Assembly (NCBI GenBank): GCA_963753575.1
Contig: CAVWCR010000003.1
Location: 3,534,001-3,598,000 of the forward strand
DNA length: 64,000 bases
Direction of reading: 5' to 3'
DNA from: VAZQ01 sp963753575
GTDB taxonomy: Bacteria; Pseudomonadota; Alphaproteobacteria; Rhizobiales; Xanthobacteraceae
Shown here: piece by piece, positions 52,913 through 60,614 of the stretch
How the letters are laid out: every line of letters starts with the position of its first letter
How positions within the stretch are numbered: the stretch's first letter is position 1
Notes under the pieces: model-generated
The model's database searches: none
The model's input: only the letters and a program-made list of their open reading frames with translations
What the model was told of the DNA's origin: nothing
Position numbers and translations under genes: made by a program

Positions 52913-53548
52913 GATGCGCACTCTCCTCCTGCGGTTCCTACGGTCAGCGGCTCTGCGCCCGCAACGCCGAGGTGGTCACCCAGCGCGCCGACCATCTCGT
53001 CGACGATCTTCTCGTGCACGACGTCACGCGACTGGACAGTCAGGTCTGCCAACGCGTAGGTCGGATAGCGCAGATTGATCAGCTCTCGCAACTTCGCTTC
53101 CGGATCGCCGGTCTTGAGCAGCGGACGATCATTGCGGCGCTTGATGCGCCGCATCAGCACATCGAAGTCAGCCTTCAGCCAGACCGAGATGCCCTTGGCC
53201 TTGATGGCGGCCCGGGTGTCCGCATTCATGAATGCGCCGCCGCCGGTCGCCAAGACCTGTGTGCCGCCGTCGAGCAGGCGGGCGATCACGCGTGCCTCGC
53301 CGGCTCGAAACTCGGGCTCGCCGCGAGTTCGAAAAGATATCCTCAATCGACATGCCGGCGGCAACCTCGATCTCGGCATCGGCGTCGACAAAGGGGACGT
53401 CGAGCCGCTGCGCGAGGCGCCGCCCGATCGAGGACTTGCCGGCGCCCATCATGCCGACGAGCACGATCGCACGCCCCTTGAGCGCAGCCACGATAGTGGC
53501 CTCCAGGGGCGCCGGACCGGCGATGTGCTGCGTGGCCCGATCGTTCAT
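52909..53548 (-). CDS. aroK: Shikimate kinase, with one apparent frameshift
   Basis: The N-terminal part has the P-loop GMMGAGKSSIGRRLAQRLDV and DADAEIEVAAGMSIEDIF. The frame breaks at 53325-53330, where GAGTTC stands for GAGTC. Removing the extra base continues as STRGEPEFRAGEARVIARLL, then VLATGGGAFM, the expected substrate-binding GGG, and 212 residues in all. It phosphorylates shikimate. The enzyme is essential in most bacteria, which argues that the break is a sequence error. The ATG at 53548 is used. Confidence 0.9.
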
Positions 53549-53728
53549 GTGCAAAACTCCGGAAATCGCGGCCACCGTTTCACAAACGTGATGCCGAAAC
53601 AACCCGTGAGCCCTTATCATGGCGGCCGGAGCGCGGTCGTAGTTTCTCCATCCTTTGGTGCCAGTTTGGTTGCGGAATCAGGTGACGCCAAGCCGGGTTT
53701 CAAGCCAATTGTTCAAACCCAGTCTAGC

Positions 53729-53878
53729 ATGCCAAGTCTATTCCGATTCCTGACCACCTTGGCCATCGTGGGCGGCTTGATCTACGGTGGAATGCTTGCG
53801 CTCGCCTATTGGGTCGATGTGAAGCCGCGTGAGATCACCGTGTCGGTTCCGCCCGACAAGTTCGCCAAACAACATTAA
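53729..53878 (+). CDS. Small single-pass membrane protein upstream of xerD
   Basis: The 49-residue protein reads MPSLFRFLTTLAIVGGLIYG, then GMLALAYWVDVKPREITVSV and a short polar tail. It has one transmembrane segment and an EITVSVPPDKF periplasmic/cytosolic end. The same kind of short gene, with an FRFL start and a VxPREITVxxPPxK tail, is to my knowledge a recurring neighbour of xerD and aroK in Rhizobiales, function unknown. It ends 12 nt before xerD, so co-transcription is likely. Confidence 0.65.
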   Translation: MPSLFRFLTTLAIVGGLIYGGMLALAYWVDVKPREITVSVPPDKFAKQH

Positions 53879-53890
53879 CGCCCGGCCGCG

Positions 53891-54835
<945 letters not shown>

Positions 54836-54840
54836 ATTCA

Positions 54841-55194
54841 TCAAGGCTTGTAGGTCCGCCAATCGCTTGCCCGATGACGCGCGCCATCAAGGAATAGTCG
54901 GCCCCGTGGCTTGCCATGGACGCTTCGATCCAAAGGGCCCGATCCGCCGAAGATCGAGAGCGTGGCCTGCTTGCGCCGCCAGCTGCTTGAGAAATTGCGC
55001 GTGCGTTCGCCCGTTCCCTTCTCGAAACGGGTGCACATAATTCACGTCGCCCATAATAACACCGGCCTGTTGTGCGAAGTCGTCTGGGTTCAGGCCTTTC
55101 AAGAAGCCGGATTGGGTCAGGCGGCGATGGACATCGGCCATACCTGTGTGGATGTAGTGCCAGGAATAAGGTAAGGATCGACGTCGTCGTTCAC
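54841..55194 (-). pseudogene. Fic-family AMPylase, truncated and frameshifted
   Basis: It starts GTG at 55194 (NDDVDPYLIPGTT, the Fic N-terminus), overlapping the upstream stop as GTGA. In another frame the core continues GLNPDDFAQQAGVIMGDVNY, then VHPFREGNGRTHAQFLKQLAAQAGHALDLRRI, with the Fic motif HPFREGNGRT intact. The middle (normally about 80 residues) is missing, and a further shift occurs before WIEASMASHGADYSLMARVI, near 54935. Two frame changes and a deletion make it a pseudogene. The intact small gene upstream was its partner. Confidence 0.75.
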
Positions 55195-55403
55195 TTGGCG
55201 TCGGCGGTTGCACGAGCCTGTGCCAGAATATATGCGCGACGTCGTTCGTGATCCCATCCCTCGCGTTCGAACATTTCGAACATGGCGATGTCTTCGCCAT
55301 CGAGCGGGTTGCCCTCGATCTCCTGAAGGTGCATGGCCTCAAGGCGCCGCTCGCGCGCCGCGGCAACTTGCTCAGGAGAGAGATGATCTTTGACTTTCGT
55401 CAT
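55191..55403 (-). CDS. Small protein upstream of the Fic relic (probable antitoxin partner)
   Basis: The 70-residue protein reads MTKVKDHLSPEQVAAARERR, then EIEGNPLDGEDIAMFEMFER and EGWDHERRRAYILAQARA. It is charged and helical. Its TGA overlaps the GTG start of the fic gene (GTGA), typical of co-translated toxin-antitoxin pairs. No (S/T)xxxE(G/N) inhibitory motif is obvious, so it is not a classical VbhA-type antitoxin. With the toxin dead, it remains as an orphan. Confidence 0.65.
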   Translation of the reverse strand: MTKVKDHLSPEQVAAARERRLEAMHLQEIEGNPLDGEDIAMFEMFEREGWDHERRRAYILAQARATADAK

Positions 55404-55529
55404 ATTTCAAACATATGCGATTCTGCTCCAAAAGTCACGAATTTCAATCCGCTGCCGAGCACCGTCCCACGCTGGACATCGCTTCGAACACCGCGCAATA
55501 AAGGGGCAATCTAGCGCGGAGGAAACGTG

Positions 55530-56366
55530 ATGGCAGACACCTGGAAGACAATTAAGGAATGGCCCGAGCTCATTCTCGACCGGCTCGAGGATGCAGGCGT
55601 AGCCCGCATCACCCTCAACCGGCCCGAGAAGCGCAATTGCTGGAACCGGGCGCTGTGCCACGCTTTCCTTGAATCGCTCGAGATCATCCGCGCCGACAAG
55701 GAGCTCAAGATCGTCATCACCCGGGGCGCCGGGAAGGTCTATTCGTCGGGGCTCGATCTCACCTTCCTGCGCGAGGTATCGAACGGCCCCATGCTCGACT
55801 GGGACCGCCCCAACCTGACGATCCAGATCGCCGAGGACATCCGCGCCTTCCCGCGCATCATGATCGCGCAGGTGCACGGCTATTGCCTCGGCGGCGCGCT
55901 CGGCATCATGAACTGCCACGACATCGTATTCGCGGCCGAGGATGCGCAGCTCGGCATGCCGGAAGTCCTGCGCGGCTCGTTCGGCCAGCTGGTGACCGCG
56001 ACGCTCATGCATTCCGGCCTGCCGGTGAAGAAGCTCTCGCTGATCGCGCTCGGCGGCAAGAACATCTCCGGCAAGGAGGCCGACGCGCTCGGCATCATCA
56101 GCCAGGCGGTGCCGGCAGCCGAGCTCGAAGCGCACACGCTCGCGTTCGCGCGCGATCTCGCCTCGCGCCACCTCGCCCCGCTGGAACACCACAAGATCAC
56201 CGTGCAGATGGGTCGCGATCTCTCACTCTCGCAGGCCATTCAGCTCGACCAGCTGGTCGGCCAGCGGCTGCGCCGCGTCATGGACCCGCTCGGCGACGTC
56301 GAGGGCTATCTCAAGTCACAGAAGGGCGGCGCCAACCTCAACTACAAGCGGCCGGATGTATCATGA
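55530..56366 (+). CDS. Enoyl-CoA hydratase/isomerase family protein
   Basis: The 278-residue crotonase-fold protein has VARITLNRPEKRNCWNRAL, KVYSSGLDLTFLREV (first oxyanion hole) and AQVHGYCLGGALGIMNCHDIVFAAEDAQLGMPE (second oxyanion hole and catalytic region), in segments. It hydrates or isomerises enoyl-CoA thioesters in beta-oxidation or aromatic degradation. The ATG at 55530 follows GGAGGAAA; a GTG one codon earlier is possible. It stands alone in the plus direction. Confidence 0.88.
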   Translation: MADTWKTIKEWPELILDRLEDAGVARITLNRPEKRNCWNRALCHAFLESLEIIRADKELKIVITRGAGKVYSSGLDLTFLREVSNGPMLDWDRPNLTIQIAEDIRAFPRIMIAQVHGYCLGGALGIMNCHDIVFAAEDAQLGMPEVLRGSFGQLVTATLMHSGLPVKKLSLIALGGKNISGKEADALGIISQAVPAAELEAHTLAFARDLASRHLAPLEHHKITVQMGRDLSLSQAIQLDQLVGQRLRRVMDPLGDVEGYLKSQKGGANLNYKRPDVS

Positions 56367-56383
56367 GATTCTCGTTCCCTCCG

Positions 56384-56411
56384 TGTCGTCCCCGCGCAAG
56401 CGGGGACGACA
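56384..56411. repeat. GTCCCCGC-family palindrome
   Basis: TGTCGTCCCCGCGCAAGCGG, then GGACGACA, is a 28-bp near-perfect palindrome in the gap between convergent genes. A partial second copy (GCGCGGGGACGACAGAG) follows about 12 nt downstream. Confidence 0.8.
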
Positions 56412-56457
56412 GAAGCTGAGTGCGCGGGGACGACAGAGAACAAGGGCGAGGACAACA

Positions 56458-57192
56458 TCAGACGTCTTTCACCGACCTCACCCACATATCCCAGGCGCGC
56501 TCGGGATTGATGCCCTTACCGCCGTTGACCTTCGCCAACTCCTGCGGATCGATGAAGGTCACAGGCCCTTCGAGGCTGCGCGCCTGCAGCTGCAGCCGCG
56601 CATTCACCTCGGTGTAGTAGGCACGGAACACGGCATATTTCACGTTCGCGCCCACCACCACATTGCCGTGCCCGCGCATCAGCGCGACCGCGTTGCCTCC
56701 GAGCGTGCGCGCCAGCGCCTCCCCGAGCGCCTTGGTGCGGACGAGCAGGTCGGTCATCCCCGCCGCCTCGCGGATCTCGAATACCGGCACCGCGGGCGGA
56801 ATGAACGAGGCCATATGATAGACTGGCTGCATCGCGGTCTTGCTGATGCTGAACGGGATCACGGTCGGCGAGTGACTGTGCACGACAGCATGCACGTCCG
56901 GCCGCGCGCGATAGACCTCGCCGTGGATGAAGCGCTCCGAATACAGCTCGCAGCCGCGGTCCCCGACCGGGCGGGAGTCGCGGTCGTAGGCCATGATGTC
57001 GTCGGCGGTGACCAGCGCGGGTGCGAGCGCGCGGGCGAGAAAGAAGTGATCCGGCCGCTTCGGATCGCGCGCCGAGACATGGCCGTAGCCGTCAAGCACG
57101 CCGAGCGAATAGAGAATGCGGTTGGCCAGGACCAGATCGTCCAGAATCTGCGGGTCCACGGCGGCTTTGATGTCCGCCTCGCTCAAATTCAT
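56458..57192 (-). CDS. Class II aldolase/adducin family protein
   Basis: The 244-residue protein has the zinc-binding pattern of the family: HAVVHSHSPTVIPFS (two His) and AVALMRGHGNVVVGANV (third His), with an upstream GYGHVSARDP segment. Members include fuculose-phosphate aldolase and sugar-acid decarboxylases; here the substrate is unknown. It lies between accA (divergent) and the enoyl-CoA hydratase (convergent). The ATG at 57192 is used. Confidence 0.87.
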   Translation of the reverse strand: MNLSEADIKAAVDPQILDDLVLANRILYSLGVLDGYGHVSARDPKRPDHFFLARALAPALVTADDIMAYDRDSRPVGDRGCELYSERFIHGEVYRARPDVHAVVHSHSPTVIPFSISKTAMQPVYHMASFIPPAVPVFEIREAAGMTDLLVRTKALGEALARTLGGNAVALMRGHGNVVVGANVKYAVFRAYYTEVNARLQLQARSLEGPVTFIDPQELAKVNGGKGINPERAWDMWVRSVKDV

Positions 57193-57334
57193 TGATCCCC
57201 TCCTTGCGCCTCAAACCTGTAGATCAAAGCAGCGCGGACGGCCAGCACCGGCGCCCATCCCTTGACTCGCGCCCGCCCAGAAGGCTCTTTGCCGCGGGCG
57301 CGGCGGCGCGCCGGTTCGATGCTATAAGAGGCCC

Positions 57335-58291
57335 ATGCGAAGCTACCTCGACTTTGAGAAGCCGGTCGCCGAGATCGAGGCCAAGCTGGACGAATTGCGT
57401 GCCGTCGAGACGCCCGACAGCGCGGCCGCCATCGGCGAGGAAATCAGCCGGCTGGAGGCCAAGGCCGCCCAGACGCTGAAGGACCTCTATGCCGGGCTGA
57501 CCCCCTGGCAGAAGACGCAGGTCGCGCGCCACCCCGAGCGGCCGCGCTGCCTCGACTACGTGCAGACCCTCATTACCGACTTCGTAGCCCTTGCGGGCGA
57601 CCGCAAGTTCGGCGACGACGACGCCATCGTGGGCGGCTTCGGCCGCTTCCGCGGCGAGAGCATCTGCGTCATCGGCCACGAGAAGGGCTCGACCACCGAG
57701 GAGCGGCTCAAGCACAATTTCGGCATGGCGCGGCCGGAGGGCTACCGCAAGGCTACCCGGCTGATGCAGATGGCCGACCGCTTCAACATCCCGATCCTCT
57801 CGCTGGTCGACACCGAGGGCGCCTATCCGGGCATCGGCGCCGAGGAGCGCGGCCAGGCCGAGGCGATCGCGCGCTCGACCGAGACCTGCCTCGAGCTTGG
57901 CGTGCCCAATGTCGCGGTGATCATCGGGGTCGGCGGCTCCGGCGGCGCCATCGCGGTCGCGACCGCCAACCGCGTGCTGATGCTGGAGCACTCGTTCTAC
58001 AGCGTCATCTCGCCGGAGGGCGCCGCCTCGATCCTGTGGCGCGACACCGCCAAGGCGCAGGAGGCGGCAACCAGCATGAAGATCACCGCCCAGGACCTCG
58101 CCCGCTTCGGCGTCATCGACCAGATCGTGACCGAGCCGGTCGGCGGCGCCCACCGCGACCCTGCGACCACCATCGTGGCAACCGGCGAGGCGATCGGCAA
58201 CGCGTTCGACGAGCTCAAGGGGCTCGACCGCGACACCGTGCGCAAGCAACGGCGCGAGAAATTCCTGGCGATCGGCCGCACCATCATGTGA
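57335..58291 (+). CDS. accA: Acetyl-CoA carboxylase carboxyltransferase subunit alpha
   Basis: The 318-residue protein has the N-terminal helical region YLDFEKPVAEIEAKLDELRAV. The crotonase-type carboxyltransferase core contains RPEGYRKATRLMQMADRFNIPILSLVDTEGAYPGIGAEERGQ, in segments, and IIGVGGSGGAIAVATANRVLMLEHSFYSVISPEGAASILW. It forms the A2B2 carboxyltransferase with AccD for the first step of fatty acid synthesis; accD is not in the window. The ATG at 57335 gives the standard start. Confidence 0.97.
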   Translation: MRSYLDFEKPVAEIEAKLDELRAVETPDSAAAIGEEISRLEAKAAQTLKDLYAGLTPWQKTQVARHPERPRCLDYVQTLITDFVALAGDRKFGDDDAIVGGFGRFRGESICVIGHEKGSTTEERLKHNFGMARPEGYRKATRLMQMADRFNIPILSLVDTEGAYPGIGAEERGQAEAIARSTETCLELGVPNVAVIIGVGGSGGAIAVATANRVLMLEHSFYSVISPEGAASILWRDTAKAQEAATSMKITAQDLARFGVIDQIVTEPVGGAHRDPATTIVATGEAIGNAFDELKGLDRDTVRKQRREKFLAIGRTIM

Positions 58292-58316
58292 CGGAGGTAC
58301 TGGGACGCAGCACCCT

Positions 58317-58409
58317 CCGTTCGTTCCCGCGAAAGCGGGAACCCAGGAGCCACTTGCTACGATTATCGGTCGATCGCCCCTGGGTCCCCGCTTTCGCGGG
58401 GACGAACGG
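58317..58409. repeat. Inverted pair of GTCCCCGC-family palindromes
   Basis: Copy A (58317-58346) and copy B (58380-58409) face each other across a 33-nt spacer. In copy A the core is GTTCCCGCGAAAGCGGGAAC and in B GTCCCCGCTTTCGCGGGGAC. The CCCAG ends point inward, as in the other pairs. The pair lies between accA and the next gene, and may stop or stabilise the accA message. Confidence 0.85.
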
Positions 58410-58430
58410 GTGGATTGATCCGAACGAGAG

Positions 58431-59744
58431 ATGCACGAGATGATGAATTCCGTCAGCCGTCCCGCCGACCTGCCGCCGATCCGTGTGGAGCGCTGCGATG
58501 CCGCGCGGCGCGAGGGCGGCCTGATGCTGTTCAACGTGCGTGGCGACAGCGTGCGCGGCGACGGCGTGGCGGGAGGCGAGCGCAGCTACCGCGGCTTCCT
58601 CATCGGCATTGACCAGGCCGGTGCGCTGCGCTGCGTGCACGCGTCTGACCGGCCGGTGCAGGGCGTGCGGCATCTGCCGAACGGCAACCTCCTGGTCACC
58701 ATCATCGACGGCCTCCTGTTGGAGATGACGCTTGCGGGCGACATCGTGCGGCAATGGTATGCGAGCGGGCGCTACCGCGACCGCGCACCGCCCGACGGCG
58801 CGATCCGGGTCGAGGCCGAGACCTTCCATCACGGCGTCAATCTCGGGCCCGACGGAAACTTTCTCCTCCTCAGCATGGAGATCCGCGCATTCGACGACTG
58901 GCCCGGCAGCGTGACCGACCCCGCCGCGACGCGCGGGCGCGCGCAGCTCGTCGGCGACATCGTGATGGAGGTCGCGCCCGACGGCACCAAGCGCAACGAG
59001 TGGCGCCTGCTCGACATGCTCGATCCCTATCGCATCACCTATGGCAGCCGCGACGGCTATTGGCGCAAGCGCGGCTATCCGGACACATGCGATTGGTGCC
59101 ACGCCAACGGCACCTGCTATGTCGCGGCAGACGACTCGATCCTGGTGTCGCTGCGCACGCAGGACGCCATCATCACGTTCGACCGCAAGAGCGGCGCGCT
59201 ACGCTGGATCCTCGGCCCGCATGGCAACTGGCGCAAGCCTTGGGCCGACAAGCTGCTGCGGCCGGTGGGCGACCTCAATTGGCAATTCCATCAGCACGAC
59301 TGCTCGCTGACGCCTGCCGGCACCATTCTCTGCTTCGACAACGGCAACTTTCGCGCGCTGCCGTTTGAGCGCGCACTGCCGAACGAGGAGAACTTCAGCC
59401 GCGCCGTCGAATTCGCGGTCGACGAGGCAGCAGGAACGGTGCGGCAGGTCTGGAGCTACGGCGAGGCGCCCAGCGAGCGGCTGTTCGCGGGCTTCCAGGG
59501 CGGCGCCTATCGGCTGCCCAACAGGGGCAACAAGAAAGGCAATGAGACCGGCAACACCTTCATCACCTACGGCGGCATCTGCACGATCGCCGGTCAACCC
59601 GTCGACGAGCCCGACGGCGCCGACATCCGCGCGCGGCTCGTCGAGGTGACGCCGGAGAAGGACGTGGTGCTGGACGTGCGCATCGGCGGCGGAGCGGATG
59701 ATCCGAAGGCGATGTCGGTGTTTCGGGCGGAGTGGGTCCCATAA
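58431..59744 (+). CDS. Arylsulfotransferase-family protein
   Basis: The 437-residue protein has no signal peptide. It shows ETFHHGVNLGPDGNFLLLSME, SGALRWILGPHGNWRKPW, NWQFHQHDCSLTPAGTILCFDNGNFRAL and RAVEFAVDEAAGTVRQVWSYG (in segments). This beta-propeller pattern matches the ASST (arylsulfotransferase) family, with FHHGVN and FHQHD His as candidates for the catalytic and sulfate-binding residues. Known ASST enzymes are periplasmic; lack of an export signal is odd, or the start lies further on. The phenolic substrate is unknown. Confidence 0.75.
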   Translation: MHEMMNSVSRPADLPPIRVERCDAARREGGLMLFNVRGDSVRGDGVAGGERSYRGFLIGIDQAGALRCVHASDRPVQGVRHLPNGNLLVTIIDGLLLEMTLAGDIVRQWYASGRYRDRAPPDGAIRVEAETFHHGVNLGPDGNFLLLSMEIRAFDDWPGSVTDPAATRGRAQLVGDIVMEVAPDGTKRNEWRLLDMLDPYRITYGSRDGYWRKRGYPDTCDWCHANGTCYVAADDSILVSLRTQDAIITFDRKSGALRWILGPHGNWRKPWADKLLRPVGDLNWQFHQHDCSLTPAGTILCFDNGNFRALPFERALPNEENFSRAVEFAVDEAAGTVRQVWSYGEAPSERLFAGFQGGAYRLPNRGNKKGNETGNTFITYGGICTIAGQPVDEPDGADIRARLVEVTPEKDVVLDVRIGGGADDPKAMSVFRAEWVP

Positions 59745-59941
59745 AAAAGCCGACCGCCTCAGGTGAACCGCGGTGTCTTGCCGTCTCTGGTCGCGGTGAT
59801 CGGTTCGCACTTATTGCCAGCGCAACTGGTGCAGCACGTTCCTCGAGACTTCCGGTGCCGTCTCCATACCTGCTCTTGTGCGAAGAGAATCGGTACTCTC
59901 CGCTTCGGGACATCGGTAAACCAAAGTAAGGCGGGCCTCGC
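59745..59941. other. Gap between the arylsulfotransferase-like gene and the membrane protein
   Basis: No gene supported. AAAAAAGCC follows the stop, and a short hairpin is possible, but no clear terminator is seen. GGCGGGC 8 nt before 59942 is a possible weak RBS for the next gene. Confidence 0.35.
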
Positions 59942-60385
59942 ATGGACGGATCGGCGCTGGTCCGAACGTTCCTGGTGTTCTTCGTCGGCGGGCTGTTGCT
60001 GACCACCGCCGCTATCAGCCTGTTCACGATTGGCGGCGCCGTCTGGCTGCATTGCCTTAACGACAATCCCCAACAGACCTGTGGCGACGCGTTGTTCTTC
60101 GCCGCGGCGTCGCCCTTCTACGGCCTCGGCATCGCGATTGGCTTGAATTTTCTGCCGCTTTTTGTGGGGGCGACATTGGCCGTCCTCGGCCGGGCGATCT
60201 TCCGCTCCGTGCCGCTGTGGTGCGTGTTGTTGATCCTGCCTGCCTGCGTGCTGGCCTATGTCGTACAGGGATCGTCGTGGTATCCGCACGAGGAAGCGCG
60301 CCCGTTGTCCGAGCGTCTGCTCGTGTTCTCGGCCTTCCAGCTGCCTTGCCTGCTGATCTGCTGGTGGTGGGACCGGCGCGCATGA
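59942..60385 (+). CDS. Hypothetical four-helix membrane protein
   Basis: The 147-residue protein has four hydrophobic segments: LVRTFLVFFVGGLLLTTAAISL, PFYGLGIAIGLNFLPLFVGATLAVL, VPLWCVLLILPACVLAYVV and LLVFSAFQLPCLLICWWW. Two Cys lie in the first loop (HCLNDNPQQTCGD), possibly a disulfide. It ends DRRA. No family is recognised. It stands between the arylsulfotransferase-like gene and the cytochrome-like genes. Confidence 0.6.
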   Translation: MDGSALVRTFLVFFVGGLLLTTAAISLFTIGGAVWLHCLNDNPQQTCGDALFFAAASPFYGLGIAIGLNFLPLFVGATLAVLGRAIFRSVPLWCVLLILPACVLAYVVQGSSWYPHEEARPLSERLLVFSAFQLPCLLICWWWDRRA

Positions 60386-60538
60386 CAGGATCGCGCGTTG
60401 CGCTCGCAGCCGAGCCCATTCAGGCTGTATGAACTGGCCGGTGTGGACATCACGCCTTGATTCGCGAGTCGCATCAAAGACGTGGATGGCCGGGACGAGC
60501 CCGGCCATGACGCGGAGAGTGCATCTATCCACGTAACC
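60386..60538. other. Gap downstream of the membrane protein gene
   Basis: No gene is seen. GATGGCCGGGACGAGCCCGGCCAT at 60484-60507 is a small palindrome of GGCCGGG/CCCGGCC type and could terminate the plus-strand gene. Confidence 0.45.
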
Positions 60539-60583
60539 AAAAATCGCGATCAAAGGAAACGCCCGGCTCATCTGAGCCGGGCG
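60539..60583 (-). terminator. Rho-independent terminator of the cytochrome/propeller gene
   Basis: A 10-bp stem CGCCCGGCTC/GAGCCGGGCG with an ATCT loop (60560-60583) is followed on the minus strand by TTTCCTTTG and, further on, ATTTTT. It lies 31 nt past the stop of the gene at 60615. Confidence 0.8.
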
Positions 60584-60614
60584 GGCATTGTCGTCGCAAA
60601 CCTGAGGCCGCGCC

